Position numbers and translations under genes: made by a program. From Enterococcus sp. ZJ1622 (lineage in GTDB: Bacteria > Bacillota > Bacilli > Lactobacillales > Enterococcaceae): 64,000 bases of DNA. The notes beneath the pieces were generated by a model that worked only from the letters and a program-made list of their open reading frames with translations, did not search any database and was not told the DNA's origin. The stretch lies in NCBI RefSeq assembly GCF_011038845.1, contig NZ_JAAKDW010000005.1:1-64000 (forward strand), given 5' to 3'. Of this stretch, positions 1 to 10,012 are shown piece by piece; position 1 is the first letter of the stretch, and each line of letters begins with the position of its first letter.

Positions 1-1
1 G

Positions 2-532
2 AACAAGTTTTTCGACCGTATTCGAAAACGCGTGATGAAGCAGCTGGATCAAAAAGACGCTTCACAAGCCAAGTACTATCGACAATTGAAATCTTTGCAT
101 AAATTACTTCTAAAATCAGAAGATGAGTTGGATTATACTACATTCAAGAAATGGCAGAATTTTCAATGGCGCTATTTAACAGAAAGTGAAGTAGTTGACC
201 GTCTACTTTCAATCTCTTTTGAACTTAAAACGGCTTATCAGTATTATCAAAAGCTACTTAGCGCTTATCACGAGAAACAACCAGCTACTTTTTTCCAGCT
301 ACTTCGAGAAATGCCCAAAGAAGTTCCCTCGGAACTTCACCACATCAAAAAAGCCTTTTTCAGATATGAAAAAGGAATTCAGCTAGCGTTTTCGAAAAAA
401 TATTCTAACGCAAAATTAGAGAATCTTCACACGCATATCAAAACGTTAAAACGAATTGCTTATGGATTTCGCAGTTTCACCAATATGCGCTTGCGGATTT
501 TTCTAATCAACGGGTTAATCAGCTACACATAA
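2..532 (+). CDS. ISL3-family transposase, C-terminal part (cut by window edge)
   Basis: The reading frame is open from base 2, so the gene starts outside the window; the GTG at 32 is only an internal codon. The visible 177 residues carry the C-terminal signature of ISL3-family DDE transposases: a helical FQWRYLTES segment, then YSNAKLENLHTHIKTLKRIAYGF followed by the FRSFTNMRLRIF ending (split here for length). The protein would cut and join the element's ends. The gene ends at TAA 530-532 just before a hairpin. Whether the element is intact depends on the sequence to the left. Confidence 0.85.
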   Translation, partial: NKFFDRIRKRVMKQLDQKDASQAKYYRQLKSLHKLLLKSEDELDYTTFKKWQNFQWRYLTESEVVDRLLSISFELKTAYQYYQKLLSAYHEKQPATFFQLLREMPKEVPSELHHIKKAFFRYEKGIQLAFSKKYSNAKLENLHTHIKTLKRIAYGFRSFTNMRLRIFLINGLISYT

Positions 533-537
533 AAAAA

Positions 538-570
538 CATCAAAGCTAGTAACTTTTACTAACTTTGATG
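538..570 (+). terminator. Hairpin after the transposase gene
   Basis: CATCAAAG (538-545) pairs with CTTTGATG (563-570), and inner TAGTAA/TTACTA extends the stem. It begins 6 bases after the transposase stop, and a run of A precedes it. This suggests a terminator that could also stop readthrough from the opposite strand. There is no long T run on the plus strand, so plus-strand termination may be weak. Confidence 0.5.
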
Positions 571-629
571 TTCATAGATGACCTTATCAGTCCGATTTGA
601 CAAAGAGCCACGATTTTTTGCAGTTATCT

Positions 630-1217
630 TTAGTCAGCGATTGCTGCTTCAATAGCTTCCCAAGCTTCTTCTTTCCCCTGTTTTGTCACAGAAGAAAATA
701 AGATGAACTGGTCAGTATTGTCGAAATCCAACGCTTTTTTTATTTCACTCTCATGCTTGTTCCATTTGCCGCGAGGGATCTTATCGGCTTTCGTTGCCAC
801 TACGATCACTGGGATATCATAATATTTCAAGAATTCATACATTTGAATATCTTCTTGAGAAGGTTTGTGCCGAAGATCGACTAATGAGACGACTGCACGT
901 AGCTGTTCTCTAGTTGTGATGTATGTCTCGATCATCTTTCCCCATTTTGCCCGCTCTGTTTTTGATACTTTTGCATAGCCGTAGCCAGGCACATCCACAA
1001 AATGAAGCGAATTCTCGATCAGGTAAAAGTTCAGCGTTTGGGTTTTCCCTGGTTTACCAGAAGTTCGTGCTAAATTTTTTCGATCGATCAATGTATTGAT
1101 GAATGAAGATTTCCCTACATTCGAACGTCCAGCTAATGCGATCTCAGGAAGCTGTGTGTCTGGATATTGTTTTGGCGCAACCGCGCTGATAATAATCTCA
1201 GCTTGATGAACTTTCAT
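630..1217 (-). CDS. ysxC: Ribosome-biogenesis GTPase YsxC/EngB
   Basis: A 195-residue GTPase of the YihA/YsxC/EngB family that assists assembly of the large ribosomal subunit in the cytoplasm. The P-loop GRSNVGKS lies at residues 30-37, G3 DVPG at about 75-78 and G4 TKAD at about 142-145. The frame is open further upstream to 1271, but ATG 1217 has a good AAGGAG ribosome site and gives the usual family length and the N-terminus MKVHQAEII. It lies 81 bases downstream of clpX on the same strand, an arrangement common in Firmicutes, and is probably co-transcribed. An IS element ends just past its stop. Confidence 0.95.
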   Translation of the reverse strand: MKVHQAEIIISAVAPKQYPDTQLPEIALAGRSNVGKSSFINTLIDRKNLARTSGKPGKTQTLNFYLIENSLHFVDVPGYGYAKVSKTERAKWGKMIETYITTREQLRAVVSLVDLRHKPSQEDIQMYEFLKYYDIPVIVVATKADKIPRGKWNKHESEIKKALDFDNTDQFILFSSVTKQGKEEAWEAIEAAIAD

Positions 1218-1298
1218 ATTTTTTCTCCTTAAAAGGTGATGAATAAAACGAGCGGCTGTCGCAAAAGCCAAATTGACTTTTACGGCAGCCTCTTCTCA

Positions 1299-2549
1299 TC
1301 AACCCGCTTTTTTCTCTGAATCTTTATAAATCACTGTTGGCTCGCCCGTCAGTTCAGCCGCTTCTTTCGTAATGATCACTTTTTCGATGTTTTCATTTGA
1401 AGGGATATCGAACATGACATCCATCATGATTTCCTCGATGATCGAACGAAGCCCGCGTGCCCCTGTATTGCGCTCGATCGCTTTTTTCGCGATCGCTTCT
1501 AATGCTTCTGGTTCGAATTCCAATTCTGTATCATCTAGAGAAAGAAGTTTCTGGTATTGTTTGACCAAAGCATTCTTCGGTTCTGTCAAGATACGAACTA
1601 GGTCTTCTGTCGTCAGTTTTTCTAGCGCAGCCATTACAGGTAATCGCCCGATGAATTCAGGAATCAGTCCGAATTTCAGTAAGTCTTCTGGAATGATGTG
1701 CTGCATCACGCTTTCTTCTTCTGAAATCTTTTGGTTTTGCGTACCGAATCCAATCGTTTTCTCACCCATACGGTTTTTCACGATCGTTTCGATCCCGTCA
1801 AAAGCACCACCGACGATAAACAAGACATTCGTTGTATCGATCTGGATGAATTCCTGATGCGGATGTTTGCGTCCTCCCTGAGGCGGAACACTCGCAGCGG
1901 TTCCTTCCAAGATCTTCAATAGCGCCTGTTGTACCCCTTCACCGGAAACATCACGAGTGATAGATACATTTTCGCTTTTACGAGCGATCTTATCGATTTC
2001 ATCGATGTAGATAATCCCTTTTTCTGCACGTTCAACATTGTAATCGGCTGACTGCAGAAGTTTCAGCAAGATATTTTCAACGTCTTCGCCTACATATCCG
2101 GCTTCCGTCAAGCTCGTTGCATCCGCAATCGCAAAAGGAACGTTCAATGTTTTTGCTAAAGTCTGCGCTAAAAATGTTTTCCCAGATCCTGTAGGTCCGA
2201 TCAAACAGATGTTGCTCTTTTGCAATTCCACTTCGTCTGCATTATCTTCTGCTTGCTGGTTCACTCGTTTATAGTGATTATACACAGCGACAGCTAAAGA
2301 ACGTTTTGCACGGTCTTGCCCAATCACATAGTTGTTCAATACATCAAGAATCTCCAGCGGTTTCGGAACTTCCGTAAATTCGCGTACAGCTTCTTCATAA
2401 AATTCTTCGTCAATTATCTCTTTGCATAGGTCGATACATTCATTACAGATGTAGACCCCTGGACCAGCTACGATTTTCTTCACTTCTTCTTGTGTCTTCC
2501 CACAAAAAGAACAGCGTACGGTCTCATTGCCACTTGGATTGTCATACAT
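1299..2549 (-). CDS. clpX: ATP-dependent Clp protease ATP-binding subunit ClpX
   Basis: A 416-residue AAA+ unfoldase that feeds substrates to ClpP. An N-terminal zinc-binding domain shows CSFCGK and CNECIDLC (residues about 13-41). Walker A GPTGSGKT, the pore loop GYVGED, Walker B IIYIDEID and an IGFG loop for ClpP docking are all visible. The frame extends to a GTG at 2558, but the AAGGGG ribosome site is better placed for ATG 2549 (MYDNPSGN). It sits between tig and ysxC in the usual Firmicute order tig-clpX-ysxC. Confidence 0.97.
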   Translation of the reverse strand: MYDNPSGNETVRCSFCGKTQEEVKKIVAGPGVYICNECIDLCKEIIDEEFYEEAVREFTEVPKPLEILDVLNNYVIGQDRAKRSLAVAVYNHYKRVNQQAEDNADEVELQKSNICLIGPTGSGKTFLAQTLAKTLNVPFAIADATSLTEAGYVGEDVENILLKLLQSADYNVERAEKGIIYIDEIDKIARKSENVSITRDVSGEGVQQALLKILEGTAASVPPQGGRKHPHQEFIQIDTTNVLFIVGGAFDGIETIVKNRMGEKTIGFGTQNQKISEEESVMQHIIPEDLLKFGLIPEFIGRLPVMAALEKLTTEDLVRILTEPKNALVKQYQKLLSLDDTELEFEPEALEAIAKKAIERNTGARGLRSIIEEIMMDVMFDIPSNENIEKVIITKEAAELTGEPTVIYKDSEKKAG

Positions 2550-2718
2550 GGTCTTCACCCCTTAACTTGCAAAAAAGTATGCAAGAAACTATCAGAGACT
2601 TTACAGTCTTTTACTATCATAACATAATTTCAAAAAAAGAAAAAGTACTAGACGACTGAGATAATGTTTCTCTTCCTATCCGTGTATCCTTCAGCTTCGA
2701 AATTCCGTTTTAAAAGAG

Positions 2719-2746
2719 AAAAGCCGAGACATCAAGTCCCAGCTTT
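2719..2746 (-). terminator. Putative terminator after tig
   Basis: On the minus strand AAAGCTGGGAC pairs with GTCTCGGCTTTT (two wobble pairs), 15 bases after the tig stop and upstream of clpX. The T run is short, so it may be partial and allow readthrough into clpX-ysxC. Confidence 0.5.
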
Positions 2747-2761
2747 CATTAAAAACTCGTC

Positions 2762-4051
2762 TTATTCTTTTGCTTCTGTAGCTGTTCCAGTGATCAATTC
2801 GATCGCTTTTTTCATTGTCACATCATGTTCTAGCATATCGTCTGTCAGTACACGTTTGATTTGTTCTACTGGCATGTTGTATGATTCTGACAATTCTTGG
2901 ATTTCTGCGTTGATTTCTTCTTCTGTTGCTTCCAAGTTTTCAGCTGCTGCGATCGCTTCAATCACAAGGTTTGTGCGTGTACGCAAATCAGCTTCGCCTT
3001 CGAATTGTTTATGCAGGTCTTCTTCTGTAGAACCTGTCAATTGGTAGTACATTTCTGGTGAGATCCCTTGACGTTGCATGTTGTTCAAGAATTCATCCAT
3101 TGAACGGTGAACTTCATCATGTACCATCACGTAAGGCAAGTCAACGATTTCTGCATTTTCGACAGCCATGCGGATCGCTGCTTCGTCTTTTGCATCGTCT
3201 GCTGCTTTTTCTTTTGTTTCGATCAATTCTTTACGATATTTTTCTTTTAATTCTTCTAAAGTTGATACTTCATCATCGACGTCTTTTGCGAACTCGTCGT
3301 CTAATTCAGGAACTTCTTTTGCTTTTACTTCATGGACAGTCACTTTGAATACTGCTTCTTTTCCAGCAAGGTCTTCTGCTTGATAATCTTCTGGGAAAGT
3401 CACTGTTACGTCTAGGCTGTCTCCTGATTTATGGCCAACCAACTGTTCTTCGAATCCAGGGATGAATGAACCTGAACCTAATTCAAGAGAATAGTTTTCG
3501 CCTTTTCCGCCTTCGAATGCTTCGCCATCTACGAATCCTTCGAAATCGATCACTACTGTATCGCCATTTTCTGCAGCTGCATCTTCTTTGATGACAAGTT
3601 CTGCTTGTGCTTCTTGTTCGCGTTTGATGCGTTCTTCTACATCAGCATCTGTTACTTCACGGTCTTGTTTTTCAACAACTAGATCTTTGTATTGACCTAA
3701 TTTCACTTCTGGTTTCACAGTGACTTCAGCAGTGATGACCCAGTCTTTTCCTTTTTCCATGCTTTCAACATCGATTTTTGGTTGTGAAACTGGTTCGATT
3801 GCTGCTTCTTTGACAGCTGCTTCATAAGCTTCTGGCAAAACAGCGTTCAATGCATCTTCATATAATGCTTCTTCGCCGTACATGCGGTTAAATACCTGAC
3901 GTGAAACTTTTCCTTTACGGAATCCAGGTACATTTAAGTTTCCTTTAACTTTATTAAACGCAGTTGTTAGTCCTTTTTGGATTTCATCTTGCGCGATTGT
4001 AAATGTTAAAACACCGTCGTTCGTGCCTTTTTTTTCAAATGTTGCAGTCAT
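2762..4051 (-). CDS. tig: Trigger factor (ribosome-associated chaperone)
   Basis: A 429-residue trigger factor. It docks at the ribosome exit tunnel and shields nascent chains. The ribosome-binding loop reads [12 protein letters not shown] near residue 45; the usual proline after GKV is serine here. The middle FKBP-type prolyl isomerase domain (about 160-245, [10 protein letters not shown]...[12 protein letters not shown]) is followed by a long helical C-terminal domain. The start ATG has a strong GGAGGG site six bases upstream. The protein is very acidic, and the gene is followed by clpX. Confidence 0.97.
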   Translation of the reverse strand: MTATFEKKGTNDGVLTFTIAQDEIQKGLTTAFNKVKGNLNVPGFRKGKVSRQVFNRMYGEEALYEDALNAVLPEAYEAAVKEAAIEPVSQPKIDVESMEKGKDWVITAEVTVKPEVKLGQYKDLVVEKQDREVTDADVEERIKREQEAQAELVIKEDAAAENGDTVVIDFEGFVDGEAFEGGKGENYSLELGSGSFIPGFEEQLVGHKSGDSLDVTVTFPEDYQAEDLAGKEAVFKVTVHEVKAKEVPELDDEFAKDVDDEVSTLEELKEKYRKELIETKEKAADDAKDEAAIRMAVENAEIVDLPYVMVHDEVHRSMDEFLNNMQRQGISPEMYYQLTGSTEEDLHKQFEGEADLRTRTNLVIEAIAAAENLEATEEEINAEIQELSESYNMPVEQIKRVLTDDMLEHDVTMKKAIELITGTATEAKE

Positions 4052-4207
4052 TTAATTCCCTCCGAGTTTAGAAATTCATTTTTTATACATCAAAAACGTT
4101 TCATGCATACTTTTAAATAGTACACTAACCCTGTCGAATTGTAAACATATTGAGCGGTAGGAATCCACGTTTTTCATGAGTTTTTTATCTTTTAAAAAGA
4201 AAAAAGG

Positions 4208-5140
4208 TTACTGGAACTTCATCAGCTGCGCTAAAATTTTTGTTCTTTTTTCCAGAAACACTTCCTTTTGTTCCTCTGTCTTTTCTTCTCTGACTATCCC
4301 GCCATAAGCTTCTATAGTTAGCTCAAACCAATCCTCCACATGATTGATGTAGCGATCATAGATTGGATATGTCAGTGCAGACTGCATCGCGAATTCTTCT
4401 TTCAGACTGGCACCAAGCATCGCATCCTGGTTCTCGTATTGATCAGCAAGCTGGCATAATTCCTGAAACGCCTTCTGTTCTTCCGGCCTTGGCAATTTCT
4501 TCGGTATGACATCTATCAATTTCTCTTCGATCGTCAAATAAGCAAATTTTGTGCATTCTTTCACTTGAACAAGCGATTCTAACAACCTTGCTCTAGCTAA
4601 CAGATGGATCTCTGGTGTCACGATCAGTTTTTTGACTGCTTGGATGAATTCATGATAAGGAAGCTGTTCGACTTCATTCAGTAATAACAGCTGCTGGGCT
4701 GGCTCAGCAAATGGGAGCTTTTCGATCGTTTGATAAATCCCTCGAATTTTCTGTCTTTCCATTTGTCCAGATAATTCTTCTGCATACTGAATCTTTTCTA
4801 TCAACGTTTGTTCAAAGGAGTCAGAAAAATCCGCACTTGCGATCAGTTTCCGTGCATACAGATAATCCTTTACGCCAATCAGCAGATCAAAATAGAAGCC
4901 TGCAAATTCTTCGGTCGAAAGATATTGTGGTTCGTGGAGGATCGCCTGTCTCAGTGCCTCTTTCTTCTCATCCAATTCGTATAAGCAAAAAACAAGCAAA
5001 CTGTTTGCCTCAAATGTTTCATTAAGCTCATATGCACGCTGCAGCAGTTCTCTTGCTTGCCCATACTGCTGCTTTGCTAATGCCTGTTGAGCAACACGCA
5101 TCAAATTTTCGTATTTTTCCGGAAAATCGATTGGTTTCAC
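4208..5140 (-). CDS. TPR-like repeat protein of unknown function
   Basis: A 310-residue, mostly helical cytoplasmic protein. The N-terminal part (ALAKQQYGQARELLQRAYELNETFEAN) looks like one or two tetratricopeptide repeats, and the rest has no recognised motif. Such proteins usually act as scaffolds, but no partner is evident. The likely start is GTG 5140, seven to eight bases after a GGGAG site. It lies downstream of the RDD protein gene with a hairpin between, and upstream of tig on the same strand. Function is not assigned. Confidence 0.75.
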   Translation of the reverse strand: MKPIDFPEKYENLMRVAQQALAKQQYGQARELLQRAYELNETFEANSLLVFCLYELDEKKEALRQAILHEPQYLSTEEFAGFYFDLLIGVKDYLYARKLIASADFSDSFEQTLIEKIQYAEELSGQMERQKIRGIYQTIEKLPFAEPAQQLLLLNEVEQLPYHEFIQAVKKLIVTPEIHLLARARLLESLVQVKECTKFAYLTIEEKLIDVIPKKLPRPEEQKAFQELCQLADQYENQDAMLGASLKEEFAMQSALTYPIYDRYINHVEDWFELTIEAYGGIVREEKTEEQKEVFLEKRTKILAQLMKFQ

Positions 5141-5189
5141 GCTTCATTCTCCCTTCATTCTTGTATCATCTTATCAAAAGATAAAAAAA

Positions 5190-5216
5190 CTGACAATTAT
5201 AAATCCAACTGTCAAT
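5190..5216 (-). terminator. Putative terminator after the RDD gene
   Basis: On the minus strand TGACAGTT pairs with AATTGTCA around a short loop and is followed by TTTTTTT. It lies 17 bases past the RDD gene stop. Confidence 0.6.
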
Positions 5217-5232
5217 TTCTTCAATTAGCTGA

Positions 5233-5892
5233 TCAACGATTCATTTCTTGATTGAAAGCTTTGATCAAATTGATCGTGACCACACTTGTATTAGAGAAGT
5301 AATCTCCGATGTGCTGTTTTCTCTGACTGAAGATCGTAGGCAGATAACCGATCAAAAGCCACGGGAATTTCAGGATGAATCGGCATGCCCCTTCTCTCAC
5401 CAGTACAGTCGGCCAGCTCAATTCCTCTTCATCAAAACTGATGACGCGGATCCCAAAGATCATTTTCCCAATCGTTTGTCCATGGTTCCATTTTGTCAAT
5501 AACACGAAATATGCTAAATAAAGGATCAGTGCGATCAGTCCGTAAATACTAAGATAAGAATCTGATGCTTCAAGCCATCCCAAATTTACGGCAACGCCTA
5601 AAGACAAACGTGTCAGCGAGCCGATACATACCAGATCGATGATAAATGCAAAGAATCGTATCCAGAACCCTGCATAAAAATAATCGGGAAAGTTATTCGT
5701 CCTTGGTTCGTCCTTGGCTTCTTTCGTATATTTCCCCCATTTATTTTGATTTTCTTTGATTTCTTCCGGTGACATAGGTTCCTTTTCAAAAGACTGCAGC
5801 ACCTTTTGCGAGAACGTAGGATCTGGTCCCACAGCTGGCTGATCATTTCGTCTTTCTGCTTGATCGACCTTTTCTTCTGACATCTCAGCCAT
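5233..5892 (-). CDS. RDD-family membrane protein
   Basis: A 219-residue protein. Residues 1-70 are soluble and charged, and a C-terminal RDD domain follows with several membrane segments (FWIRFFAFIIDLVCIGSL, YLSIYGLIALILYLAYFVLL, FPWLLIGYLPTIF). The conserved Arg and Asp of the family fall in the first of these (R in FWIRF, D in FIIDL). GQTIGKMIFGIRVI is also typical. RDD proteins have been linked to ion exchange and stress responses, but a substrate cannot be named. It starts at ATG 5892 with GGAGGTG, two bases after sppA, so the two are translationally close and form one operon. Confidence 0.85.
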   Translation of the reverse strand: MAEMSEEKVDQAERRNDQPAVGPDPTFSQKVLQSFEKEPMSPEEIKENQNKWGKYTKEAKDEPRTNNFPDYFYAGFWIRFFAFIIDLVCIGSLTRLSLGVAVNLGWLEASDSYLSIYGLIALILYLAYFVLLTKWNHGQTIGKMIFGIRVISFDEEELSWPTVLVREGACRFILKFPWLLIGYLPTIFSQRKQHIGDYFSNTSVVTINLIKAFNQEMNR

Positions 5893-5894
5893 GG

Positions 5895-6923
5895 TTATTC
5901 ACCTCCATAATAATACATCGCTTTTGGTGATTCGGCCGTTCCCAAATTCTCAAGAAGCGTAAGGATCTGACTAGTTTCTGAGGCTTTCAGTCCCTGGAAT
6001 TGCGCCAATTTCGAACCAAACCATGTATTAGCAAACCCTGTCGAATTGGTGGTGTATTCCACTAATTCTGCTTTTTCTAGGTTTTGCTCTTTACGCATCG
6101 CTTTCAGTGCATCTTCCGGAAAGCCTAATTCATCGACTAATCCGACTTCTTTCGCCTGTACTCCGTCATAGATACGGCCATCAGCGATTTTTTTCACTTC
6201 ATCCTCCGATTTATGACGTCCCTCGCTGACCACTTTTACAAAACGATTATACGCACTGTCGATATAAGCTTGCAAGACAGCATGATCTTCTTTTGTTTCA
6301 GGACGTGTACTGGAGCCCATATCTTTCAATGCACCACTTTTGACTGTCGTATCTTCGACGCCTAGTTTTTCCAGCAGGCCGGAGTAATTCAGACCAGACA
6401 TAATGACGCCGATCGAACCAGTCACAGTTTCTTCTGTTGCATAGATTTTGTCTGCTTGGGCAGAAATATAATAGCCGCCACTTGCTGCCATGCTTTTCAT
6501 GCTCACGTACATCGGCAGTTCTCGTTCTTGACGGATCTCATTCAGTGTCTTTGCGATCTCAGCGCTTTCATACACGCCGCCTCCAGGAGAGTTTACTTCC
6601 AGCAAAATCCCTTTGACTGTCTTATCTGCTTCGATGGCTTTTAGCTGTTCCATAAAATTTTCATGATTATAGCCTTCAGAAGCAAAGAACCCTGAAGAAC
6701 CGCCGCTTGCGATCGTTCCGTCAACAGTCAATTTAGCGATTTTTTGTTCACTGTTCCCTTCTTCTAGAACTTGCGGCGTCAGCTCATCATCGCCATAAAG
6801 CAAACTATTCAAGCCGCCGATTTTCATTTCTTCTTGAGGTTTTGCGGTCAGTCCTGCTGAAACGAATGAGACGACAAGCAACCCTGCTGCGATTAAAACT
6901 GCTATCCAGCGTTTTTTATTCAT
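5895..6923 (-). CDS. sppA: Signal peptide peptidase SppA (S49 family)
   Basis: A 342-residue membrane-anchored serine protease of the short SppA type, which degrades signal peptides released after secretion. Residues about 7-27 form an N-terminal anchor. The S49 core shows VNSPGGGVYESAEI, then MAASGGYYIS with the nucleophile serine, and VKSGALKDMGS with the general-base lysine. The start ATG follows AAGGGG. It is encoded between a small acidic protein and the RDD protein with gaps of 12 and 2 bases. Confidence 0.93.
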   Translation of the reverse strand: MNKKRWIAVLIAAGLLVVSFVSAGLTAKPQEEMKIGGLNSLLYGDDELTPQVLEEGNSEQKIAKLTVDGTIASGGSSGFFASEGYNHENFMEQLKAIEADKTVKGILLEVNSPGGGVYESAEIAKTLNEIRQERELPMYVSMKSMAASGGYYISAQADKIYATEETVTGSIGVIMSGLNYSGLLEKLGVEDTTVKSGALKDMGSSTRPETKEDHAVLQAYIDSAYNRFVKVVSEGRHKSEDEVKKIADGRIYDGVQAKEVGLVDELGFPEDALKAMRKEQNLEKAELVEYTTNSTGFANTWFGSKLAQFQGLKASETSQILTLLENLGTAESPKAMYYYGGE

Positions 6924-6935
6924 GTGAGTTCCCCT

Positions 6936-7226
6936 TTAATATAAATTTTTTATCACGATCACCGTTTCTTTTGCTTCTTCTGCATTCATCCGTGCCGCTT
7001 TTTCTTCTAATGAGTAGCCGGAGAATGTTTCTTTTGTCAGTTCATCTTCTACTGTGAATTTCTGCGCTGTTTCGATACTTAATGCATCGGGCGAGATCTC
7101 CTGTATACTGTCCCAGCCGGTATCCAGAAAAATTTTGGTATCGTCTGTGACGTCTGGTCGCTGTTCAAATTTAGCTAGCTGTTCTTTTAACATCCCTAGT
7201 GTCAACACTTCGATTTTTGCTTCCAT
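6936..7226 (-). CDS. Small acidic protein of unknown function
   Basis: A 96-residue soluble, acidic protein (MEAKIEVLTLGML...). I do not recognise its family. It has no signal peptide, membrane segment or cysteine. A strong GGAGG site precedes ATG 7226, and the gene ends 12 bases before sppA, so it is the first gene of the sppA-RDD operon. It looks like a genuine conserved gene rather than a chance frame because of its ribosome site and tight spacing. Confidence 0.75.
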   Translation of the reverse strand: MEAKIEVLTLGMLKEQLAKFEQRPDVTDDTKIFLDTGWDSIQEISPDALSIETAQKFTVEDELTKETFSGYSLEEKAARMNAEEAKETVIVIKNLY

Positions 7227-7370
7227 TTCTTTTCCTCCTTTATTTTATTAATACTATTGTACCGAACTCCCCAAAAAGATGATAGTCGAAATTCAATCTT
7301 TTTTTGGAAGACAGAAATACGTTACATGCCCCAATAAGATATATACCAATTTTTATTTTTTACTTTTCCA

Positions 7371-7400
7371 TTGACAATAGCACCTAATAAAAGTTATTAT
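7371..7400 (+). promoter_or_regulatory. Promoter of glmS
   Basis: TTGACA at 7371-7376 and TATTAT at 7395-7400 are separated by 18 bases. A transcript starting about 7407 would include the whole ribozyme upstream of glmS. Confidence 0.7.
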
Positions 7401-7444
7401 TTTAGTTGTTTCCAGATAAAACACTTCAAGGAGGATAGATAGAC

Positions 7445-7620
7445 CTTTTAAGGAATAGCGCCTGATCTGTTCAAACAGATGACGAGGAGAGGGTTAATCG
7501 AAATATTCGGCGGATGGCCCTAGGGACTGCACTCTATAGAGAATCCATAAAAATTATCTGCGAAGGTAAAACAAAGGGAGTCTCCTGCAGCTGGAAACAT
7601 CTATACGAATCTATCAAAGA
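7445..7620 (+). ncRNA. glmS ribozyme-riboswitch
   Basis: The leader of glmS contains the conserved core of the glmS ribozyme. The AGCGCC cleavage site has its scissile bond between A7457 and G7458. It is followed by a P2-type hairpin (gatctgttcaaacagat), GAGGAGAGGGTTAATCGAA and the CGGCGGATGGCCC and AGGGACTGCACTCT blocks. In this class glucosamine-6-phosphate acts as cofactor for self-cleavage, which leads to mRNA decay and lowers GlmS. The 3' boundary (P3/P4 elements) is approximate. A reading frame that crosses it is not a gene. Confidence 0.92.
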
Positions 7621-7637
7621 AAGTAGGATGTTTTTTT

Positions 7638-9446
7638 ATGTGCGGAATTGTTGGAATTATCGGATTGGAAAATGTAACACTAGGATTGATCAGCGGGTTG
7701 GAAAAACTGGAGTATCGCGGGTATGATTCTGCTGGGATTTTTGTAGCAGACTATGCTTCAGATCATTTAGTCAAAGCTCAGGGACGAATTCAAAATTTAA
7801 AGGAAAAACTATCTTCAGACGTTCAAGGGACTATCGGGATCGGCCATACGCGTTGGGCTACTCACGGCGAACCTTCTGAAGAAAATGCGCACCCTCATAC
7901 TTCTCAAAGCGGTCGTTTCGTCCTTGTACACAACGGCGTGATCGAAAATTTTGATGAATTAAAAGCAGATTACTTAGCAAATGATACATTCATCGGACAA
8001 ACGGACACGGAGATCATCGCTCATCTGATTGAAGCATTTGCAAATGAAGGACGTACGACAGTCGATGCATTCAAAGAAGCTTTACGAGTTATCAGAGGTT
8101 CGTATGCCTTTGCTTTGATTGACAGAAATGCTCCTGACACGATCTACGTAGCTAAAAATAAAAGTCCTTTGCTTATTGGCCTAGGTGATGGTTTCAATGT
8201 CATCGCTAGTGATGCAATGGCTATGCTTTCTCAAACGACAGAATTCGTGGAAGTCGAAGATGGTGAAATGGTCACTGTCACAGCTGACGATGTCGTGATC
8301 CAAACGCTTTCTGGCGACATGATCTCCCGTCCATCTTTCGAGGCTCAAGTAGATGCTTCTGATATCGAAAAAGGAACTTATCCATTCTACATGCTGAAAG
8401 AAATCGATGAACAACCGATCATCATGCGACGGATCGCTCAAACTTATGTGGATCCTGACAATCGTGTATCTCTTGACGCTGGACTTCTGGAAGCTTTGAC
8501 AGACAGCGATCGGATCTATATCGTTGCTTGCGGCACTAGCTACCATGCAGGACTAGCGGGCAAACACACGCTAGAAACTTTGACTCAGATTCCTGTCGAA
8601 GTACATCTGGCAAGTGAATTCGGCTACAATATGCCATTGCTTTCAAACAAGCCTTTCTTCATATTCCTGAGTCAAAGCGGCGAAACAGCTGATAGCCGGC
8701 AAGTTCTTGTCAAAGTGAATCAATTAGGTTATCCTTCTTTGACTATCACCAATGTTCCAGGGTCTACTCTTTCACGTGAAGCCTCTTTCACTTTACTGCT
8801 TCATGCAGGCCCAGAAATCGCGGTAGCATCTACAAAAGCTTATACTGCGCAAATCGCTGTTCTGGCTTTACTGGCAAAATCAGTCGGTGATTCAAAAGGG
8901 ATCGACGAAGCGCTCCATTTCGATATGACTCATGAATTGAGTTTAGTCGCTTCTGCGATGGAAACAGTGATTGCACAAAAGGACTATCTAGAAGAGTTAG
9001 CTGCTGCCTATTTGAGTGATACACGGAATGCGTTTTATATCGGACGCGGTTCGGATTATGATGTCTCTCTTGAAGCAGCGCTTAAATTAAAAGAAATCAG
9101 TTATATCCAAGCTGAAGGATTTGCAGCTGGCGAATTGAAACATGGAACGATCGCTTTGATCGAAGAAGGTACGCCTGTTATCGGGATCATCAGTGAAGAA
9201 GTGACCGGTGCCCACACCAGAGGAAATCTGAAAGAAGTGGAAAGCCGCGGCGCAAAAACATTAGTGATCGCCGTCGAAGGACTGGAAAGAGAAAGTGATC
9301 AGCTGGTTCTGCCAGCAGTCCACCCTTACCTGAGTGCTTTGGCAACCGTAGTACCGACTCAATTACTGGCGTACTATGCAACACTGCTGAGAGGATTCGA
9401 CGTAGACAAGCCACGTAATTTAGCAAAATCAGTGACAGTAGAATAA
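7638..9446 (+). CDS. glmS: Glutamine--fructose-6-phosphate aminotransferase (isomerizing)
   Basis: A 602-residue enzyme that makes glucosamine-6-phosphate from fructose-6-phosphate and glutamine, the entry to peptidoglycan amino sugars. The N-terminal glutaminase domain begins MCGIVGI, with Cys2 as nucleophile after removal of Met. The two SIS sugar-isomerase domains follow (ACGTSYHAG and [10 protein letters not shown] near the middle, YIGRGSDYD later). The C-terminus [12 protein letters not shown] is the family signature. The gene is controlled by the ribozyme upstream and supplies the substrate for GlmM, encoded about 600 bases away on the other strand. Confidence 0.98.
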   Translation: MCGIVGIIGLENVTLGLISGLEKLEYRGYDSAGIFVADYASDHLVKAQGRIQNLKEKLSSDVQGTIGIGHTRWATHGEPSEENAHPHTSQSGRFVLVHNGVIENFDELKADYLANDTFIGQTDTEIIAHLIEAFANEGRTTVDAFKEALRVIRGSYAFALIDRNAPDTIYVAKNKSPLLIGLGDGFNVIASDAMAMLSQTTEFVEVEDGEMVTVTADDVVIQTLSGDMISRPSFEAQVDASDIEKGTYPFYMLKEIDEQPIIMRRIAQTYVDPDNRVSLDAGLLEALTDSDRIYIVACGTSYHAGLAGKHTLETLTQIPVEVHLASEFGYNMPLLSNKPFFIFLSQSGETADSRQVLVKVNQLGYPSLTITNVPGSTLSREASFTLLLHAGPEIAVASTKAYTAQIAVLALLAKSVGDSKGIDEALHFDMTHELSLVASAMETVIAQKDYLEELAAAYLSDTRNAFYIGRGSDYDVSLEAALKLKEISYIQAEGFAAGELKHGTIALIEEGTPVIGIISEEVTGAHTRGNLKEVESRGAKTLVIAVEGLERESDQLVLPAVHPYLSALATVVPTQLLAYYATLLRGFDVDKPRNLAKSVTVE

Positions 9447-9460
9447 AAGCAAGAAATCTT

Positions 9461-9505
9461 ATGAGTAAGAAACGCATCTGTCTTGCGCGTTTCTTACTCA
9501 TTTTT
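9461..9505 (+). terminator. Terminator of glmS
   Basis: A perfect 15-bp stem: ATGAGTAAGAAACGC (9461-9475) pairs with GCGTTTCTTACTCAT (9487-9501) and is followed by TTTTT. Confidence 0.85.
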
Positions 9506-9601
9506 CATTCAGTACATTCTATTCCTTAGTGCTTTTCTGTTAAACTAATACTAAATACTAGACAGCTGTTTTCGTTCAGCATGACACACAAGGAGGATAT
9601 T

Positions 9602-9889
9602 ATGGTCACTACTCAGAGAAACTGGCATATATTGCGTTTTGCTATTCTTGGTACGGATAGCGTGATCACTGTTTTTATGTTGTTTTCACTTATTTTTGGT
9701 ACAGGTGGTTTTCTGCCTCTGTACATGGCCTCACAAGTTTGTTCTGTCGTCATTTGCAACTCTATCAATAAAAAATTAGGTATTCAAGCTTCTGAGAATG
9801 CGAAGGTGCTTTTTTTGCTTGTCGTTTTATTGTCCCTTTTCTCTTGCATCGCCATGATGATTCTTACACAGTTCGCTTTTTTCAAATAA
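9602..9889 (+). CDS. Small membrane protein of unknown function
   Basis: A 95-residue, very hydrophobic protein with about three predicted membrane segments: FAILGTDSVITVFMLFSLIF, a GGFLPLYMASQVCSVVIC stretch, and FLLVVLLSLFSCIAMMIL. ATG 9602 is preferred over the in-frame ATG 9581 because an AAGGAGG site lies seven bases upstream of it. No family is recognised. It has its own terminator and stands alone between glmS and glmM, so no functional partner can be read from the context. Confidence 0.7.
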   Translation: MVTTQRNWHILRFAILGTDSVITVFMLFSLIFGTGGFLPLYMASQVCSVVICNSINKKLGIQASENAKVLFLLVVLLSLFSCIAMMILTQFAFFK

Positions 9890-9894
9890 AAAAT

Positions 9895-9937
9895 CAACAA
9901 GGAGCTGCGACAAAAGACTTGTCGCAGCTCCTTGTTG
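9895..9937 (+). terminator. Strong terminator hairpin
   Basis: A 19-bp perfect stem, CAACAAGGAGCTGCGACAA paired with its complement at 9919-9937. It lies between the small membrane protein and the convergent glmM and could serve both strands, although flanking T runs are weak. Confidence 0.75.
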
Positions 9938-10012
9938 AAATTGTTCCTTGTGCCTCAGAGTTAAACAGCAGGCTCACAACCTCTTGTTCTCAGTTTTTTC
10001 TAGTGATGCGTT

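Larger units (their letters stand above)
1..609 (+). mobile_element. Right end of an ISL3-family insertion sequence
   Basis: This stretch holds the 3' part of a transposase gene followed by a terminal inverted repeat. The repeat lies at about 581-609 and, read inward on the minus strand, begins GGCTCTTTGTCAAATCGG, which fits ISL3-family ends. The 8 bases just outside (610-617, acgatttt) would be the target duplication typical of this family, but the left end is beyond the window, so this cannot be verified. The element points at ysxC, whose stop codon lies only about 20 bases past the repeat. Confidence 0.8.

Noticed and set aside
1372-1857. 161-codon plus-strand frame and similar long Ser/Phe-rich frames opposite clpX, tig, dnaK, infB and polC
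   Set aside because: These are antisense shadows of highly expressed genes with biased codon use; the sense genes are certain.
7514-7726. 70-codon plus-strand frame upstream of glmS
   Set aside because: It lies across the glmS ribozyme and the glmS start and has no ribosome site.
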